Positions 1 through 9,025 are shown, counted from the stretch's first letter. The stretch: DNA of 64,000 nucleotides from Gracilimonas sp965227785 (GCF_965227785.1 NZ_OZ245785.1:744001-808000), one strand, 5' to 3'. A program made the numbers and translations. The notes: generated by a model not told the origin, from the sequence alone.

Positions 1-924
1 TCTGAAAATTGTGCCGAAGACCATTATGTGGTTGAAGCCGATTTACACCGACCGGGATTGGCGCTTGCCGGGTATAAAAAATTATTTACCTATCAACGAA
101 TTCAGATCATCGGCAATACCGAAACCCAGTTTCTGGAGCACATGGGGAAAGATAAGATGGAAGAATCATTCCGGAATATCACCCAGTTCGATATTCCGGT
201 TATCTTTTTAACCGACAGTAATAAGCTTCCCGAGAATTTATTTCGAATTGCTAAAGAAGCCAACGTACCCATTTATTCCACTCCCCTCGAAACCACCCGG
301 TTTATGTATATTCTGCGTGATTTTCTGGAAGATCAGTTCGCTATTCAAACCATGGTTCACGGTTCCATGATGGATGTATATGGAATTGGGATTTTGGTAG
401 CAGGAAAATCAGGAATTGGTAAAAGTGAGGTAGCCCTCGATTTGGTTGAACGCGGACACCGCCTGGTAGCTGATGATGTGGTGATGCTTACTAAGAAAAA
501 TAATGTGTTGATGTCGTCTGCTACAGAAATGAGCAAGCACTTCATGGAAATCAGGGGTCTGGGTATTGTGGATGTCATGTCGATGTTTGGCATTCGTGCC
601 ATCCGATACCAAAAGCGATTAGAGGTAGTTTTGGAATTGACCCTCTGGGATGAAACCCGAGAGGTAGAACGAACCGGATTAAATCACGACTCGGTAAATG
701 TGTTGGGACTGGAAATTCCCCTCATCCACCTTCCCATCACCCCGGGTAAGAACATTACGGTGATTGCCGAAGTAATTGCTATGAATTATTTATTGAAACA
801 TTATGGGTACGATCCCGCAAAAGCATTCCAGGAAAGGATTAAGTCGAGCATCGGCGAAAAGACAAAAGGACGGGACATGACTCCTAAAAGAGCCATCGAA
901 TACTTTGAAGGAGATATAGAATAA
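1..924 (+). CDS. hprK: HPr kinase/phosphorylase, 5'-partial
   Basis: The frame is open from base 1, so the true start lies upstream; the GTG at 28 is probably internal because the family usually has about 310-320 residues. HprK phosphorylates and dephosphorylates a serine of HPr in the cytoplasm. Counting from the GTG, His111 (HGSMMDVYG) begins the catalytic domain, the Walker A loop GKSGIGKS spans residues 126-133, and the HprK signature EIRGLGIVDV follows near residue 172. The conserved N-terminal stretch DLHRPGLALAGY is also present. No HPr or PTS gene is visible here. Identification is firm; only the 5' end is missing. Confidence 0.95.
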   Translation, partial: SENCAEDHYVVEADLHRPGLALAGYKKLFTYQRIQIIGNTETQFLEHMGKDKMEESFRNITQFDIPVIFLTDSNKLPENLFRIAKEANVPIYSTPLETTRFMYILRDFLEDQFAIQTMVHGSMMDVYGIGILVAGKSGIGKSEVALDLVERGHRLVADDVVMLTKKNNVLMSSATEMSKHFMEIRGLGIVDVMSMFGIRAIRYQKRLEVVLELTLWDETREVERTGLNHDSVNVLGLEIPLIHLPITPGKNITVIAEVIAMNYLLKHYGYDPAKAFQERIKSSIGEKTKGRDMTPKRAIEYFEGDIE

Positions 925-1008
925 CTGTAACATTAGAGTTCCCGCTTACTCTTTGAATGTGATACGAAGGTTACTATCTTAGGCAAGTTTTTGGAACAAG
1001 GTTAGTAT

Positions 1009-1983
1009 ATGTCAATAAAAAATCACTATTACTACGACGAAACGAATTGTGAATTTGTACCCATAGAGTACAATCGCCTCGAACAGGTTGTTTATAATCT
1101 TTCAATTTGGATTTTGTCCGGTGTGGTGTTAACCGGCATCGGTATCATCCTCCTCTCTACCTATATCGGAACACCGGCTGAGCTGGCCCTTAAAGCTGAA
1201 AATGAAGCCCTATACGAACAACTGGAAAGTACTAAAGATGCTCTTGTTGATTTGGATGAACAAATCATGGCGATAGCTGAAAAGGATAATGAGATGTACC
1301 GTTCCGTACTTGGGATGGATCAAATTTCCTATGAAGAACGACAGGCCGGTGTGGGTGGCTCCGATCCATATGATGAATTTGACGTTTACAACGAATCCAC
1401 TTCTGAGTTATTAAAATGGACGGCTTCCAAAGTTGATAACCTCGAACGGCGTATTGGTATACAGAAATTGAGCTTCGAAGAAATTAAAAGCCAATACAAT
1501 GTAAATAAAGAGAAGATGAGTCATATCCCGGCCATCAAACCAACCTCCGGAATTTTACTGAGCGGTTATGGGGTACGATACCATCCGATTTTAAAATATA
1601 ACCGCCGCCATAACGGTTTGGATTTTCGCGCTGATATCGGAGACCCGGTTTTTACAACCGGAAACGGTAAAATCCGATTTGCAGGTCGTAAAGGAACCCT
1701 CGGTCTTGTGGTAATTGTGGATCATGGCTTTGGCTTCGAAACGTTGTATGCTCACCTCTCCGGTTTGGGTAAAGGCATTAAGAACGGAACTAACGTAGAG
1801 CGGGGCCAACAAATTGGTATGGCCGGCGATTCAGGGCTTTCTGAAGGACCACACCTACACTACGAAGTTCATTTCAAAGGGGAACCGGTAGATCCTATCT
1901 ACTATCTCTTTGCAGACACTTCCCCGGAAGAATATGCCATGTTCAAAGAGATATCGGAAACAAATAAAAACTCCCTGGACTAA
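1009..1983 (+). CDS. M23 family metallopeptidase, membrane-anchored
   Basis: A 324-residue protein with a short cytoplasmic N-terminus, one transmembrane segment at about residues 33-53, a coiled coil at about 60-105, and a C-terminal LytM/M23 domain. Zinc ligands are visible: His201 and Asp205 in HNGLD, and His282/His284 in GPHLHYE; the conserved YAHLSG is also present. The family cleaves peptidoglycan cross-bridges or regulates such hydrolases, so this probably acts in cell-wall remodelling in the periplasm, with the coiled coil positioning the catalytic domain. A rho-independent terminator follows at once. The substrate cannot be read from sequence. Confidence 0.9.
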   Translation: MSIKNHYYYDETNCEFVPIEYNRLEQVVYNLSIWILSGVVLTGIGIILLSTYIGTPAELALKAENEALYEQLESTKDALVDLDEQIMAIAEKDNEMYRSVLGMDQISYEERQAGVGGSDPYDEFDVYNESTSELLKWTASKVDNLERRIGIQKLSFEEIKSQYNVNKEKMSHIPAIKPTSGILLSGYGVRYHPILKYNRRHNGLDFRADIGDPVFTTGNGKIRFAGRKGTLGLVVIVDHGFGFETLYAHLSGLGKGIKNGTNVERGQQIGMAGDSGLSEGPHLHYEVHFKGEPVDPIYYLFADTSPEEYAMFKEISETNKNSLD

Positions 1984-1994
1984 CCGATTATTTC

Positions 1995-2024
1995 AGCCTC
2001 TTTTGACAAATAGAGGCTTTTTTT
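1995..2024 (+). terminator. rho-independent terminator
   Basis: Seven-base stem AGCCTCT/AGAGGCT (1995-2001 with 2012-2018) followed by a run of T to 2024, 12 bases after the stop of the M23 peptidase gene. Confidence 0.85.
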
Positions 2025-2086
2025 GTGGCATTGAACTGTCCTTTTCCCTTTCTTTGATTCATTCCTAAAATGAATCACTCAGTTCC

Positions 2087-3460
2087 ATGAAATACATCTT
2101 ATCCGCACTTTTTACGGTTCTTCTCTTACTATCTAATTCCATGCAAGCACAATCGGTGCTTACCGATCAGCACAAAGATCATGCTCAACAACTCATTCAA
2201 AAAGCAATGGATAGTGATATGGCATGGGAACGCCTTACTTACATGGCTGATACCTTTGGGCCACGATTCAGCGGCTCTGAAAACCTGGAAAACTCTATCG
2301 ACTGGATTGTGGAAACCATGCAAGGAGATGGTTTTGATAAAGTATGGACACAACCGGTGATGGTTCCGCACTGGGTACGCGGCAAAGAGTCGGCCACCTT
2401 GCTTTCTCCCCGAAAAAAGGATTTACCCATGCTCAGTCTTGGAGGCAGCGTCGCCACTCCTGAAGGCGGGTTATCAGCGGAAGTTATAGTGGTTAAGAGT
2501 TTTGACGAACTGGAGAAAGTTAAAGATCAGGTGGAGGGAAAAATTGTTCTTTATAATGCTGAATTTACATCCTACGGCCGTACCGTACAATATAGGGTAA
2601 ATGGTGCCATTGAAGCAGCTAAATACGGGGCAGTGGCAAGTATCATTCGCTCTGTTGGCCCTTATTCCATGCAAACTCCGCATACCGGTACCATGTATTA
2701 TGATGAGGAAGTTAAGAAGATTCCTCATGCGGCCATCACTGTCGAAGACGCTATGCTGATACAGCGTTTATATGACCGGGGAGAAAAAATTGAAATTAAC
2801 CTGAACATTCAAGCCGAAACCTTGCCAGATACTGAATCCCGGAATGTAATCGCCGAGATAAAGGGAACAGAGTTTCCCGACGAAATTATTGTGATGGGTG
2901 GTCATATCGACTCATGGGATGTGGGTCAGGGTGTTATGGATGATGGCGGAGGGTGTATCGCTGCCTGGGAAGCAGTTCGATTGATGAATGAACTGGGAAT
3001 CAAGCCAAAGCGAACCATTCGGGTAGTGCTATGGACCAATGAGGAGAACGGACTGAGGGGTGCGGAAGAATATCACCGCTGGGTAAAAGAAGAAGAGAAA
3101 TCGTTGGGAAATCATGTACTGGCTATTGAATCGGATGCCGGGGTTTTTGATCCCATCGGGTTTGGATTTTCCGGAAGCGAGCGCGCTTACGATATTCTGT
3201 CTGAAATCGGAACCACTCTACAGCCTGTTGAATCAGGACAGGTTAACAAAGGCGGAGGCGGAGCAGATATTGGCCCGTTGATGCGGGACGGTGTTCCCGG
3301 AATGGGTCTGGTTGTGGATGGCTCCCGCTATTTCTGGTACCATCACACAGCCGCCGATACCATGGATAAACTGGATAAAGAAGATTTTAACGAATGTATT
3401 GCCACCATGGCCGTATTTGCCTATGCCGTAGCCGATATTGAGGAAAAGCTTCCCCGGTGA
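2087..3460 (+). CDS. M28 family zinc aminopeptidase/carboxypeptidase (secreted)
   Basis: 457 residues with a cleavable signal peptide (first about 21 residues, ending MQAQ). A PA-type insert (about residues 120-230) precedes the M28 catalytic domain. Two-zinc ligand motifs are visible: GGHIDSWDVG, the DDGGG block, the EENGLRG segment with the catalytic glutamate, ESDAG, and YHHTAADT near the C-terminus. Architecture matches carboxypeptidase Q-like M28 enzymes, which remove terminal residues from peptides; probable location is periplasmic or extracellular. It stands alone between a terminator and the convergent trmH gene (3 bp apart). Confidence 0.9.
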   Translation: MKYILSALFTVLLLLSNSMQAQSVLTDQHKDHAQQLIQKAMDSDMAWERLTYMADTFGPRFSGSENLENSIDWIVETMQGDGFDKVWTQPVMVPHWVRGKESATLLSPRKKDLPMLSLGGSVATPEGGLSAEVIVVKSFDELEKVKDQVEGKIVLYNAEFTSYGRTVQYRVNGAIEAAKYGAVASIIRSVGPYSMQTPHTGTMYYDEEVKKIPHAAITVEDAMLIQRLYDRGEKIEINLNIQAETLPDTESRNVIAEIKGTEFPDEIIVMGGHIDSWDVGQGVMDDGGGCIAAWEAVRLMNELGIKPKRTIRVVLWTNEENGLRGAEEYHRWVKEEEKSLGNHVLAIESDAGVFDPIGFGFSGSERAYDILSEIGTTLQPVESGQVNKGGGGADIGPLMRDGVPGMGLVVDGSRYFWYHHTAADTMDKLDKEDFNECIATMAVFAYAVADIEEKLPR

Positions 3461-3463
3461 TAC

Positions 3464-4156
3464 TTAGATAGACAAGCCCTTCTCCTGCAGAAATGCTTTT
3501 TCGATTTGTTCGCCGGCTTTAATCGATTTCTTAAGCCACTGATGCTTTAACTCCTGCAGCTCCTCATCAGAGAGCTTCCAGTTTATATCGGAGGCTCTTA
3601 GTCGGCGCGTTACGTTATACAGGCACACCGCAGCACTCACCGAAATATTAAAGCTTTCACTGAAGCCGGCCATGGGGATTTTGACAAAACCATCTGCCAT
3701 TTCCTTCGCCCGCTCACTGATACCATCCAGTTCGGTTCCAAATACAAGGGCCGTTTTCTGATCCAAAGGCAAGTCGTTGAGATTGGTGTCATTTTCGTGC
3801 GGGGAAGTCGCAATCACCTTAAAGCCCTGCTCTTTTAACCTGTTAAAGCAAAGCTCGGTGTTGTCGATATTTTTCTCTCTGTATCGATGTAACGTCAGCC
3901 ACTGGTCGGCCCCGATTGTAACCTGAGTGGAGGCATCAAAGGTGTTCGAGTTTTCAATGATATGTACATCCTGAATACCAAACCCGTCACAGCTTCGCAA
4001 CACAGCACTCGCATTATGAGGCTGATAAATATCTTCAACGACCACACAAATATGCCGGGTTCGTTGCTGAACAACCTCCTCTATCTTTTCCCATCTTGCC
4101 TCAGTGGCAAAGTCTTTCAGGTGTTCGGTGATAGCCAGCCTTGTAGATGCATCCAT
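3464..4156 (-). CDS. trmH: tRNA (guanosine-18-2'-O)-methyltransferase TrmH-like
   Basis: 230-residue SpoU/SPOUT methyltransferase. The three SPOUT motifs are visible: NASAVLRSCDGFG near residue 46, LVFGTELDGIS near residue 140, and ESFNISVSAAVCLY near residue 170, which form the trefoil-knot SAM site. The long C-terminal helical tail and the N-terminal RWEKIEEVVQQR helix fit TrmH (Gm18 in tRNA) better than RlmB (rRNA), although position specificity cannot be proved from sequence. Downstream of the response regulator on the same strand but separated from it by a terminator. Confidence 0.88.
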   Translation of the reverse strand: MDASTRLAITEHLKDFATEARWEKIEEVVQQRTRHICVVVEDIYQPHNASAVLRSCDGFGIQDVHIIENSNTFDASTQVTIGADQWLTLHRYREKNIDNTELCFNRLKEQGFKVIATSPHENDTNLNDLPLDQKTALVFGTELDGISERAKEMADGFVKIPMAGFSESFNISVSAAVCLYNVTRRLRASDINWKLSDEELQELKHQWLKKSIKAGEQIEKAFLQEKGLSI

Positions 4157-4159
4157 AAG

Positions 4160-4202
4160 CTAAAAATAAAAAAGCCTCGTACACGGTATAGCATACGAGG
4201 CT
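4160..4202 (-). terminator. rho-independent terminator of the response-regulator gene
   Basis: Perfect nine-base inverted repeat AGCCTCGTA/TACGAGGCT (4173-4181 and 4194-4202) with a T-rich tract on the minus strand (complement of 4160-4172). It separates the response regulator (stop at 4222) from trmH (start at 4156). Confidence 0.85.
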
Positions 4203-4221
4203 GATAAATACAGTTAAATTG

Positions 4222-4893
4222 TTATTCGCAACGGAATACAAATCCTTTTTTGCGAATGGTTTCAATGTAGTCCACCTCAGAATGTTCACGAATTTTCTTT
4301 CTCAGGTAACTTATATACACATTGATATAGTTGGTTTGAGTATCAAAATGAATATCCCACACTTTTTCTGCCAATTCTTCCTGGGTAATAACCCGGTTTC
4401 GATTCTTCAGAAAATAAACCAACAAATTGAATTCGTTATTGGTGAGCTGCACTTTTTCGCTTTTTATAGAAAACTCCCGCTTAAGTAAATCTACTTTAAG
4501 TTCTCCACAGGTAAGCTGCTGCTCTCCTCCCGATTCTGTTCGTCTTTTAATGGCATCCATCCGGGCTATCAGCTCTTCGGTGTTAAAGGGTTTGGTCAGA
4601 TAATCATCTGCTCCCACCTTTAAACATTTCACCTTTACATCTGTTTCCTGCTCTCCGGAGAGAATCAGAACCGGTGTTGTGACATTTTTGTCGCGGATGT
4701 TTTTACACACCTCGTAGCCATCCCCATCCGGCAAACCCAAATCGAGTATGATCATATCAAAATCATTCCCTACAGCATTGGCTTCACCATCGGTCGCATT
4801 ATCAGCGGTGGATACTGAGTTTCCGTTGTGCTCCAGTACAGCTTTTACAAGCGTACGGACAGATGGATCATCTTCGATTACTAGTATATTCAT
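4222..4893 (-). CDS. OmpR/PhoB-family response regulator
   Basis: 223 residues: receiver domain (1-about 118) with acidic pocket Asp8/Asp9, phosphoacceptor Asp51 in ILDLGLPDGDG and Lys101 in the KPF motif, then a winged-helix DNA-binding domain (about 125-220) with the typical LTNNEFNLLVYFLKN and YINVYISYLRKK helices. It should bind promoter DNA when phosphorylated by a histidine kinase. No kinase gene is adjacent on either side, so it is an orphan and its signal and regulon are unknown. It ends at a strong terminator. Confidence 0.93.
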   Translation of the reverse strand: MNILVIEDDPSVRTLVKAVLEHNGNSVSTADNATDGEANAVGNDFDMIILDLGLPDGDGYEVCKNIRDKNVTTPVLILSGEQETDVKVKCLKVGADDYLTKPFNTEELIARMDAIKRRTESGGEQQLTCGELKVDLLKREFSIKSEKVQLTNNEFNLLVYFLKNRNRVITQEELAEKVWDIHFDTQTNYINVYISYLRKKIREHSEVDYIETIRKKGFVFRCE

Positions 4894-5013
4894 GTAACTT
4901 CGCAGGGTTTTTTTGTAGCGGTTTTCTGGGGTATCGTAATGATTTATGAACTGCTTTGCAATAGTTTAATTAAAATAACTTAACAAACATTAGAGACTAA
5001 AGTATAACAAAAT

Positions 5014-5754
5014 TCAACTTGATTCAACGTAACCTGATTCCTTCAACCAGTCTTTTGATTCTTCTACAAAAATTTGCTCAAGTTTATGTCCTGCATCTAC
5101 TAATTTAAACTCAGCATTAAATCCTTCCTGCTTTAAAAGTTCTATGCATTTCTTTTGTGGATCCGGGTAAACACTGTCATCATCTTCTCCATGAAGGGCC
5201 AAAATATGGATGTGTTTGGCTTGCTCCCTTTTTCCTTCAAAGGCTTCAGTTTTTATACGCCCACCAATTACAATCAAATCATTTACATACTTCCAGCGGG
5301 AAAGAGCAAAATAACCCCCTAAGTAACCTCCCATCGAATAGCCAAACACACATAAACGACTTATTTCAATTACATCAGCCAAACCATTCACGATTTCCTG
5401 AATAAACTCAGAGGCAACCTCCATCGACTTTATGAATTGCCCCTGGTTTCCATCATACAAATACCATGCTCTCCCCCATTGGGATACATTTACTTTCCGG
5501 GAAGTATCATAAATAGGATACGGCCCCTGAATAAATAAATGATAAGCTTTAAGAGCTAACATCGATTCTGTTTTCCTTTCAAGATAATCGATGTTTTGGT
5601 TGTAGCCATGCAAATAAACAATAAGAGGCTTTTTTCCTTTACCTCCTGTTTCGATCAGTTTATAGGGTACTTCAATTTTAAATGATGTTTTACCGGATAC
5701 AAGAACTTCGCGCATATATAAATTTCGTTTTCTGGATGAGGCATCAATTACCAT
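5014..5754 (-). CDS. alpha/beta hydrolase (phospholipase/carboxylesterase type)
   Basis: 246 residues without a signal peptide. The alpha/beta-hydrolase core shows the oxyanion motif YLHGYNQN near residue 48, nucleophile elbow GYSMGG with Ser140, an acidic cluster at residues 191-193 (HGEDDDSV), and His223 in DAGHKLE, giving a plausible Ser-Asp-His triad. Members hydrolyse carboxyl esters or lysophospholipids; the substrate is not deducible. A later Met at residue 14 is an alternative start. Divergent from bioB across about 100 bp. Confidence 0.85.
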   Translation of the reverse strand: MVIDASSRKRNLYMREVLVSGKTSFKIEVPYKLIETGGKGKKPLIVYLHGYNQNIDYLERKTESMLALKAYHLFIQGPYPIYDTSRKVNVSQWGRAWYLYDGNQGQFIKSMEVASEFIQEIVNGLADVIEISRLCVFGYSMGGYLGGYFALSRWKYVNDLIVIGGRIKTEAFEGKREQAKHIHILALHGEDDDSVYPDPQKKCIELLKQEGFNAEFKLVDAGHKLEQIFVEESKDWLKESGYVESS

Positions 5755-5856
5755 AAAATCGGTAAAACTTAAAAGTAAATATTGCGGAATCCGAATTGGG
5801 TTTTGAAGGGATTCCTATTAATTTCGTCAAAATTATTCAACCCAACTATTTTCAAG

Positions 5857-6855
5857 ATGGCAGTAATTCGTAACGACTGGACAAAAGAAGAAATCTCTGA
5901 AATTTATAACACCCCGTTGATGGAGCTAATCTATCGGGCACAAACGGTTCACCGCGACCACCATGAAACCGGAGAAGTTCAGGTTTGCACGTTATTATCC
6001 ATCAAAACCGGTGGTTGCTCGGAAGATTGTGCTTACTGCCCACAATCGGCACGGTATGACACTGATGTAAACGCGCAGAAAATGATGCCCAGGGAGATGA
6101 TTCTGGCATCAGCGGAGCGCGCCAAAGAAGCAGGAAGCACCCGTTTTTGTATGGGAGCTGCCTGGAGAAGTGCCCGAAAGACCAAAGACTTTGATAAAGT
6201 ACTGGACGTAGTTTCAGAAATTGCAGATATGGGGCTGGAGGTTTGTGCTACTCTTGGAATGCTGGACGATGATCAGGCCCGAAAATTGAAGGAAGCCGGG
6301 CTTTACGCCTACAACCATAACCTGGACAGTAGCGAAGACTTCTACAAGAAAATCATTACGACCCGCAGTTATGATGACCGCCTGGACACTATAAAGAAAG
6401 TACAGGATAACGACATCTCCGTGTGTTCCGGTGGTATTATAGGAATGGGTGAAACACACGAAGACCGGATTGGGCTGCTCTATACTCTCTCTAATCTTGA
6501 CAAACACCCGGAATCAGTTCCCGTGAATGCCTTGATTGCTGTAGAAGGAACTCCCATGGAAAATCAACCTAAAGTACCCAGCTGGGACATGGCCCGCATG
6601 ATTGCAACCGCACGAATCCTGATGCCGGAATCTATGGTTCGTCTTTCTGCCGGGCGCGTGCGGATGAATTTTGAAGAACAGGCGCTTTGCTTTATGGCCG
6701 GGGCCAACTCCATCTTCACCGGAGAGAAGCTGCTCACAACAGACAACAATGAACTGGAAGAAGACATGCATATGTTTGAGCTGTTTGGCCTAAAACCCCG
6801 CCCGGCTTATAAGAATGCAAAGCCCGAGCATGTACCGGAAGTAGTAGCTGAGTAA
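5857..6855 (+). CDS. bioB: biotin synthase
   Basis: 332-residue radical-SAM enzyme that inserts sulfur into dethiobiotin. The radical-SAM cysteines are Cys54, Cys58 and Cys61 in GGCSEDCAYCPQS. Further BioB blocks are visible: FCMGAAWR, YNHNLDSS, CSGGIIGMGE and LSAGRVRMNFE (the last contributes to the 2Fe-2S site). I chose the ATG at 5857, since the upstream in-frame TTG at 5782 would add 25 residues unlike the family. No other bio genes are adjacent. The promoter must lie within the short region shared with the divergent esterase. Confidence 0.96.
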   Translation: MAVIRNDWTKEEISEIYNTPLMELIYRAQTVHRDHHETGEVQVCTLLSIKTGGCSEDCAYCPQSARYDTDVNAQKMMPREMILASAERAKEAGSTRFCMGAAWRSARKTKDFDKVLDVVSEIADMGLEVCATLGMLDDDQARKLKEAGLYAYNHNLDSSEDFYKKIITTRSYDDRLDTIKKVQDNDISVCSGGIIGMGETHEDRIGLLYTLSNLDKHPESVPVNALIAVEGTPMENQPKVPSWDMARMIATARILMPESMVRLSAGRVRMNFEEQALCFMAGANSIFTGEKLLTTDNNELEEDMHMFELFGLKPRPAYKNAKPEHVPEVVAE

Positions 6856-6937
6856 ATTTTTCCACTCTGGTCAGCGTCCTGTCGTGAAGCCTTTCCAGTG
6901 CTCAGCAGCAAGACAAAAGTGAGGAAGGTAACCCGTT

Positions 6938-7410
6938 TACTTGCCTGTCAGAGCTCTACCACCGATAAATCTATTTTGGAAAGAGCAGAAAAAAGCAGAT
7001 TTTTACTGCCAATCAGACGGTGAAATGATCAGCAATGAAGTAAAGCTGAACCGGGAAGGACGCCCATAGTTTCGAATTTGATGCAAAAGACTTGCTCATT
7101 GACTTTGAGCAGCTTATTGAATTCAAGAATTTCCCGGAGACTTTACGGAACACCATCACAGAATAAATAAAAAATCAGCACACAACATTCGGCTTAACCA
7201 GGGTTCGGCGTTCGTTCCCAACCTTCAAAAACGAAAATAAAAGGCGTTTGACGATATTCTCTATGAGAATTTCGAAGACCTATTTGGTTCGTTACGAAAT
7301 TGAGATTAACGGACAAAACTAAACCCGGTTTATTTGGAATGCTGTTTAATGTAAACGGTAACCTCATTCAGAAACGTAAAATTGTGCGACGTTCTCTGGA
7401 TAACATTTGA
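6938..7410 (+). pseudogene. decayed gene, PepSY-like small secreted protein (remnant)
   Basis: Three reading-frame fragments in a row look like one protein broken by frameshifts. Fragment 1 (6938-7069) reads through ADFYCQSDGEMISNEVKLN and ends at a TAG. Fragment 2 (about 7068-7165) continues in another frame with SFEFDAKDLLIDFEQLIEF and ends at TAA. Fragment 3 (about 7290-7410) has YEIEING, shifts frame, then continues KPGLFGMLFNVNGNLIQ to a TGA six bases before the next ATG. The repeated pattern of short strand, N-G-x-L, and EF resembles PepSY-like proteins, but that is only a family guess. The 5' end is not recognisable. The six-base spacing suggests it was once co-transcribed with the DUF2490 gene. 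Confidence 0.7.
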
Positions 7411-7416
7411 TAATAC

Positions 7417-8097
7417 ATGAACTTTTTAAAATTCAAGGTACTCCTGGTAGTAGCCGTACTGCTCCCGGTTTGTGCCTTTTCTCAGCAAGCAGATCTTATC
7501 TGGAATCCGGAACTTTCTTATTCCTGGAAAACATCTGATAAACTTGGTTTCAAGACCAAGCTGTCGGTCTTTAACTCCATCAGAGATTTTGACAACAAAG
7601 CTGCCATCCGGTACATAGAACCTCAGTTTACTTTTTCTTATGCACTTTCAGGGGGCTCCAAAATTGGTGGCGGTTATTACTACCGGCTCTCCACTCCCAT
7701 GATTGACGGCTACCAGTACGAACACCGCTTTCTGCAACAGTTGGGATTTGTTTCTGATCTGGGAGACCGAAAACTGGATCACCGGCTAAGATTGGAGCAA
7801 CGCGTTCGATCCAGTTCTTACCAAAACAGATTACGTTATCAGTTGAGTTATGATATCCCGCTGGAAGGTGACGAACTCGATTCCGGCGAAAAATACCTGA
7901 TTCTAAAAGATGAAATGATGACCGCCTTCAATAAAGATGAGGCAGACGCCGAAAATCGTGCTACAGTTGGGCTTGGGTGGTACTTCAATTCAAAACAAAA
8001 ATTTGAATTGGGGCTTCAGTACCGAACGCAAGATATATTCAGTGATGGCGGAATCAGTCACTTATTCCTCCTTAATACCTCCTATTCCCTAAAATAA
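7417..8097 (+). CDS. DUF2490 domain-containing outer-membrane protein
   Basis: 226 residues with a signal peptide (first about 22 residues, ending CAFS). The remainder is alternating aromatic/polar beta strands (LIWNPELSYSW, FTFSYALSGG, RLRLEQRVRSS) ending in a C-terminal aromatic strand, consistent with a DUF2490 beta-barrel in the outer membrane. Function is unknown for the family. It follows the pseudogene by six bases, so its original promoter was probably upstream of that remnant; whether the gene is still transcribed is uncertain. Confidence 0.82.
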   Translation: MNFLKFKVLLVVAVLLPVCAFSQQADLIWNPELSYSWKTSDKLGFKTKLSVFNSIRDFDNKAAIRYIEPQFTFSYALSGGSKIGGGYYYRLSTPMIDGYQYEHRFLQQLGFVSDLGDRKLDHRLRLEQRVRSSSYQNRLRYQLSYDIPLEGDELDSGEKYLILKDEMMTAFNKDEADAENRATVGLGWYFNSKQKFELGLQYRTQDIFSDGGISHLFLLNTSYSLK

Positions 8098-8103
8098 TAG
8101 AAT

Positions 8104-8466
8104 TCAATCGTACCACCCATTAGGGGTTAATTTCAGGATGTAAATGATGGGCGATTTCCAGGTAAAGGCAGAACTGATCGCCATAATCAGGAAGGCAACA
8201 TGCATGTAAGGGGTCATTGTCGTAAAGAATGCTTCCAGAAATCCCAAAGTAATTCTGCTGAACAAGGTTGATACCAACCACCACAACACTTCAAAAAAAA
8301 TGATAGTGGTTGTGAAATACATGATGCCAACAACGTATTTGTTGGCATTCTCCCGTAGCTTTTCTTCTATGCTCAGCTTACGGTATTGCTGAGCTAAATC
8401 TTTCCCAATATCATTCTCAAACTCTTTCTGATCCAGCTCCTGCTCTATTTCATTCTTTCTCTTCAT
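8104..8466 (-). CDS. hypothetical two-helix membrane protein
   Basis: 120 residues from the ATG at 8466 (a TTG four codons upstream is less likely). A charged, probably helical N-terminal 45 residues precedes two or three hydrophobic segments (about 46-70, 80-105). No known family recognised. It overlaps the 3' end of the VOC gene by 17 bases on the same strand, so the two are probably translated from one message. The convergent DUF2490 gene ends 6 bp away. Confidence 0.7.
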   Translation of the reverse strand: MKRKNEIEQELDQKEFENDIGKDLAQQYRKLSIEEKLRENANKYVVGIMYFTTTIIFFEVLWWLVSTLFSRITLGFLEAFFTTMTPYMHVAFLIMAISSAFTWKSPIIYILKLTPNGWYD

Positions 8467-8836
8467 AGAAATACTCAATCATATTCCCATCGGGATCGGC
8501 TACGAATAAAAACCGGCCTTTTTTACGGTTTGCCGGGCCACTCATGATGGTTACTTCTTGTTCGCGGAAGTATTTGGCCAGCTCATCCACCTGCTCCGGT
8601 TCATCCACATAAAAGCCGAAGTGATCGACTCGAAAATCCCGTGAAGTCGGATCATAACTCGTTTCAGCTTCCACTATAACCAGAGTATCTTCTTTTCCGA
8701 TGCGGTACACAGCCATACTCTGCCCCATGGTCTTTACGAGCTCAAGGCCAAGAATATCACCATAAAATTCTTTGGAAGCATCGATGCGGTTTACTCTTAT
8801 GGTGATGTGATTTAATCCGGATGGTTTAAAATTCAT
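8450..8836 (-). CDS. VOC-family (glyoxalase/bleomycin-resistance-like) protein
   Basis: 128 residues with two beta-alpha-beta-beta-beta modules: LNHITIRVNRIDASKEFYGDILGL-type opening, a central DHFGFYVD strand and a closing ADPDGNMIEYF strand. Candidate metal ligands are His in NHIT, Glu or His near DHFGF and Glu in IEYF. The superfamily includes dioxygenases, isomerases and antibiotic-binding proteins; the substrate cannot be assigned. It is first of a two-gene unit with the overlapping membrane protein. Confidence 0.85.
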   Translation of the reverse strand: MNFKPSGLNHITIRVNRIDASKEFYGDILGLELVKTMGQSMAVYRIGKEDTLVIVEAETSYDPTSRDFRVDHFGFYVDEPEQVDELAKYFREQEVTIMSGPANRKKGRFLFVADPDGNMIEYFYEEKE

Positions 8837-8911
8837 ATTTGTATCTATAAGCGTTTACATTCATTTTTCTTCGCCACAAACATACAACCCTCTTATTAAA
8901 TTCCAAAGCGG

Positions 8912-9025
8912 ACTGTGATGGGTGTGATTTTTGTGATTGTAATGAGATTGGTAGTGCTAACAATCTCTTTAATGCTTAAAAATTAAACCATCACAGAACA
9001 TCCCATCAATCATACCCATCACAGT
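8912..9025. repeat. 114-bp element with 18-bp terminal inverted repeats
   Basis: The ends 8912-8929 and 9008-9025 are inverted copies matching at 17 of 18 bases (ACTGTGATGGGTGTGATT type). A second seven-base inverted repeat, GAGATTG/CAATCTC, lies inside at 8944-8950 and 8961-8967. It has no coding capacity and sits between the VOC and rsmI promoters. It could be a MITE or REP-type repeat, or a structured leader. No target-site duplication was established. Confidence 0.55.

Noticed and set aside
5755..5856. Riboswitch or BirA operator before bioB
   Set aside because: Only about 100 bp, with no recognisable conserved structure or clear operator palindrome.
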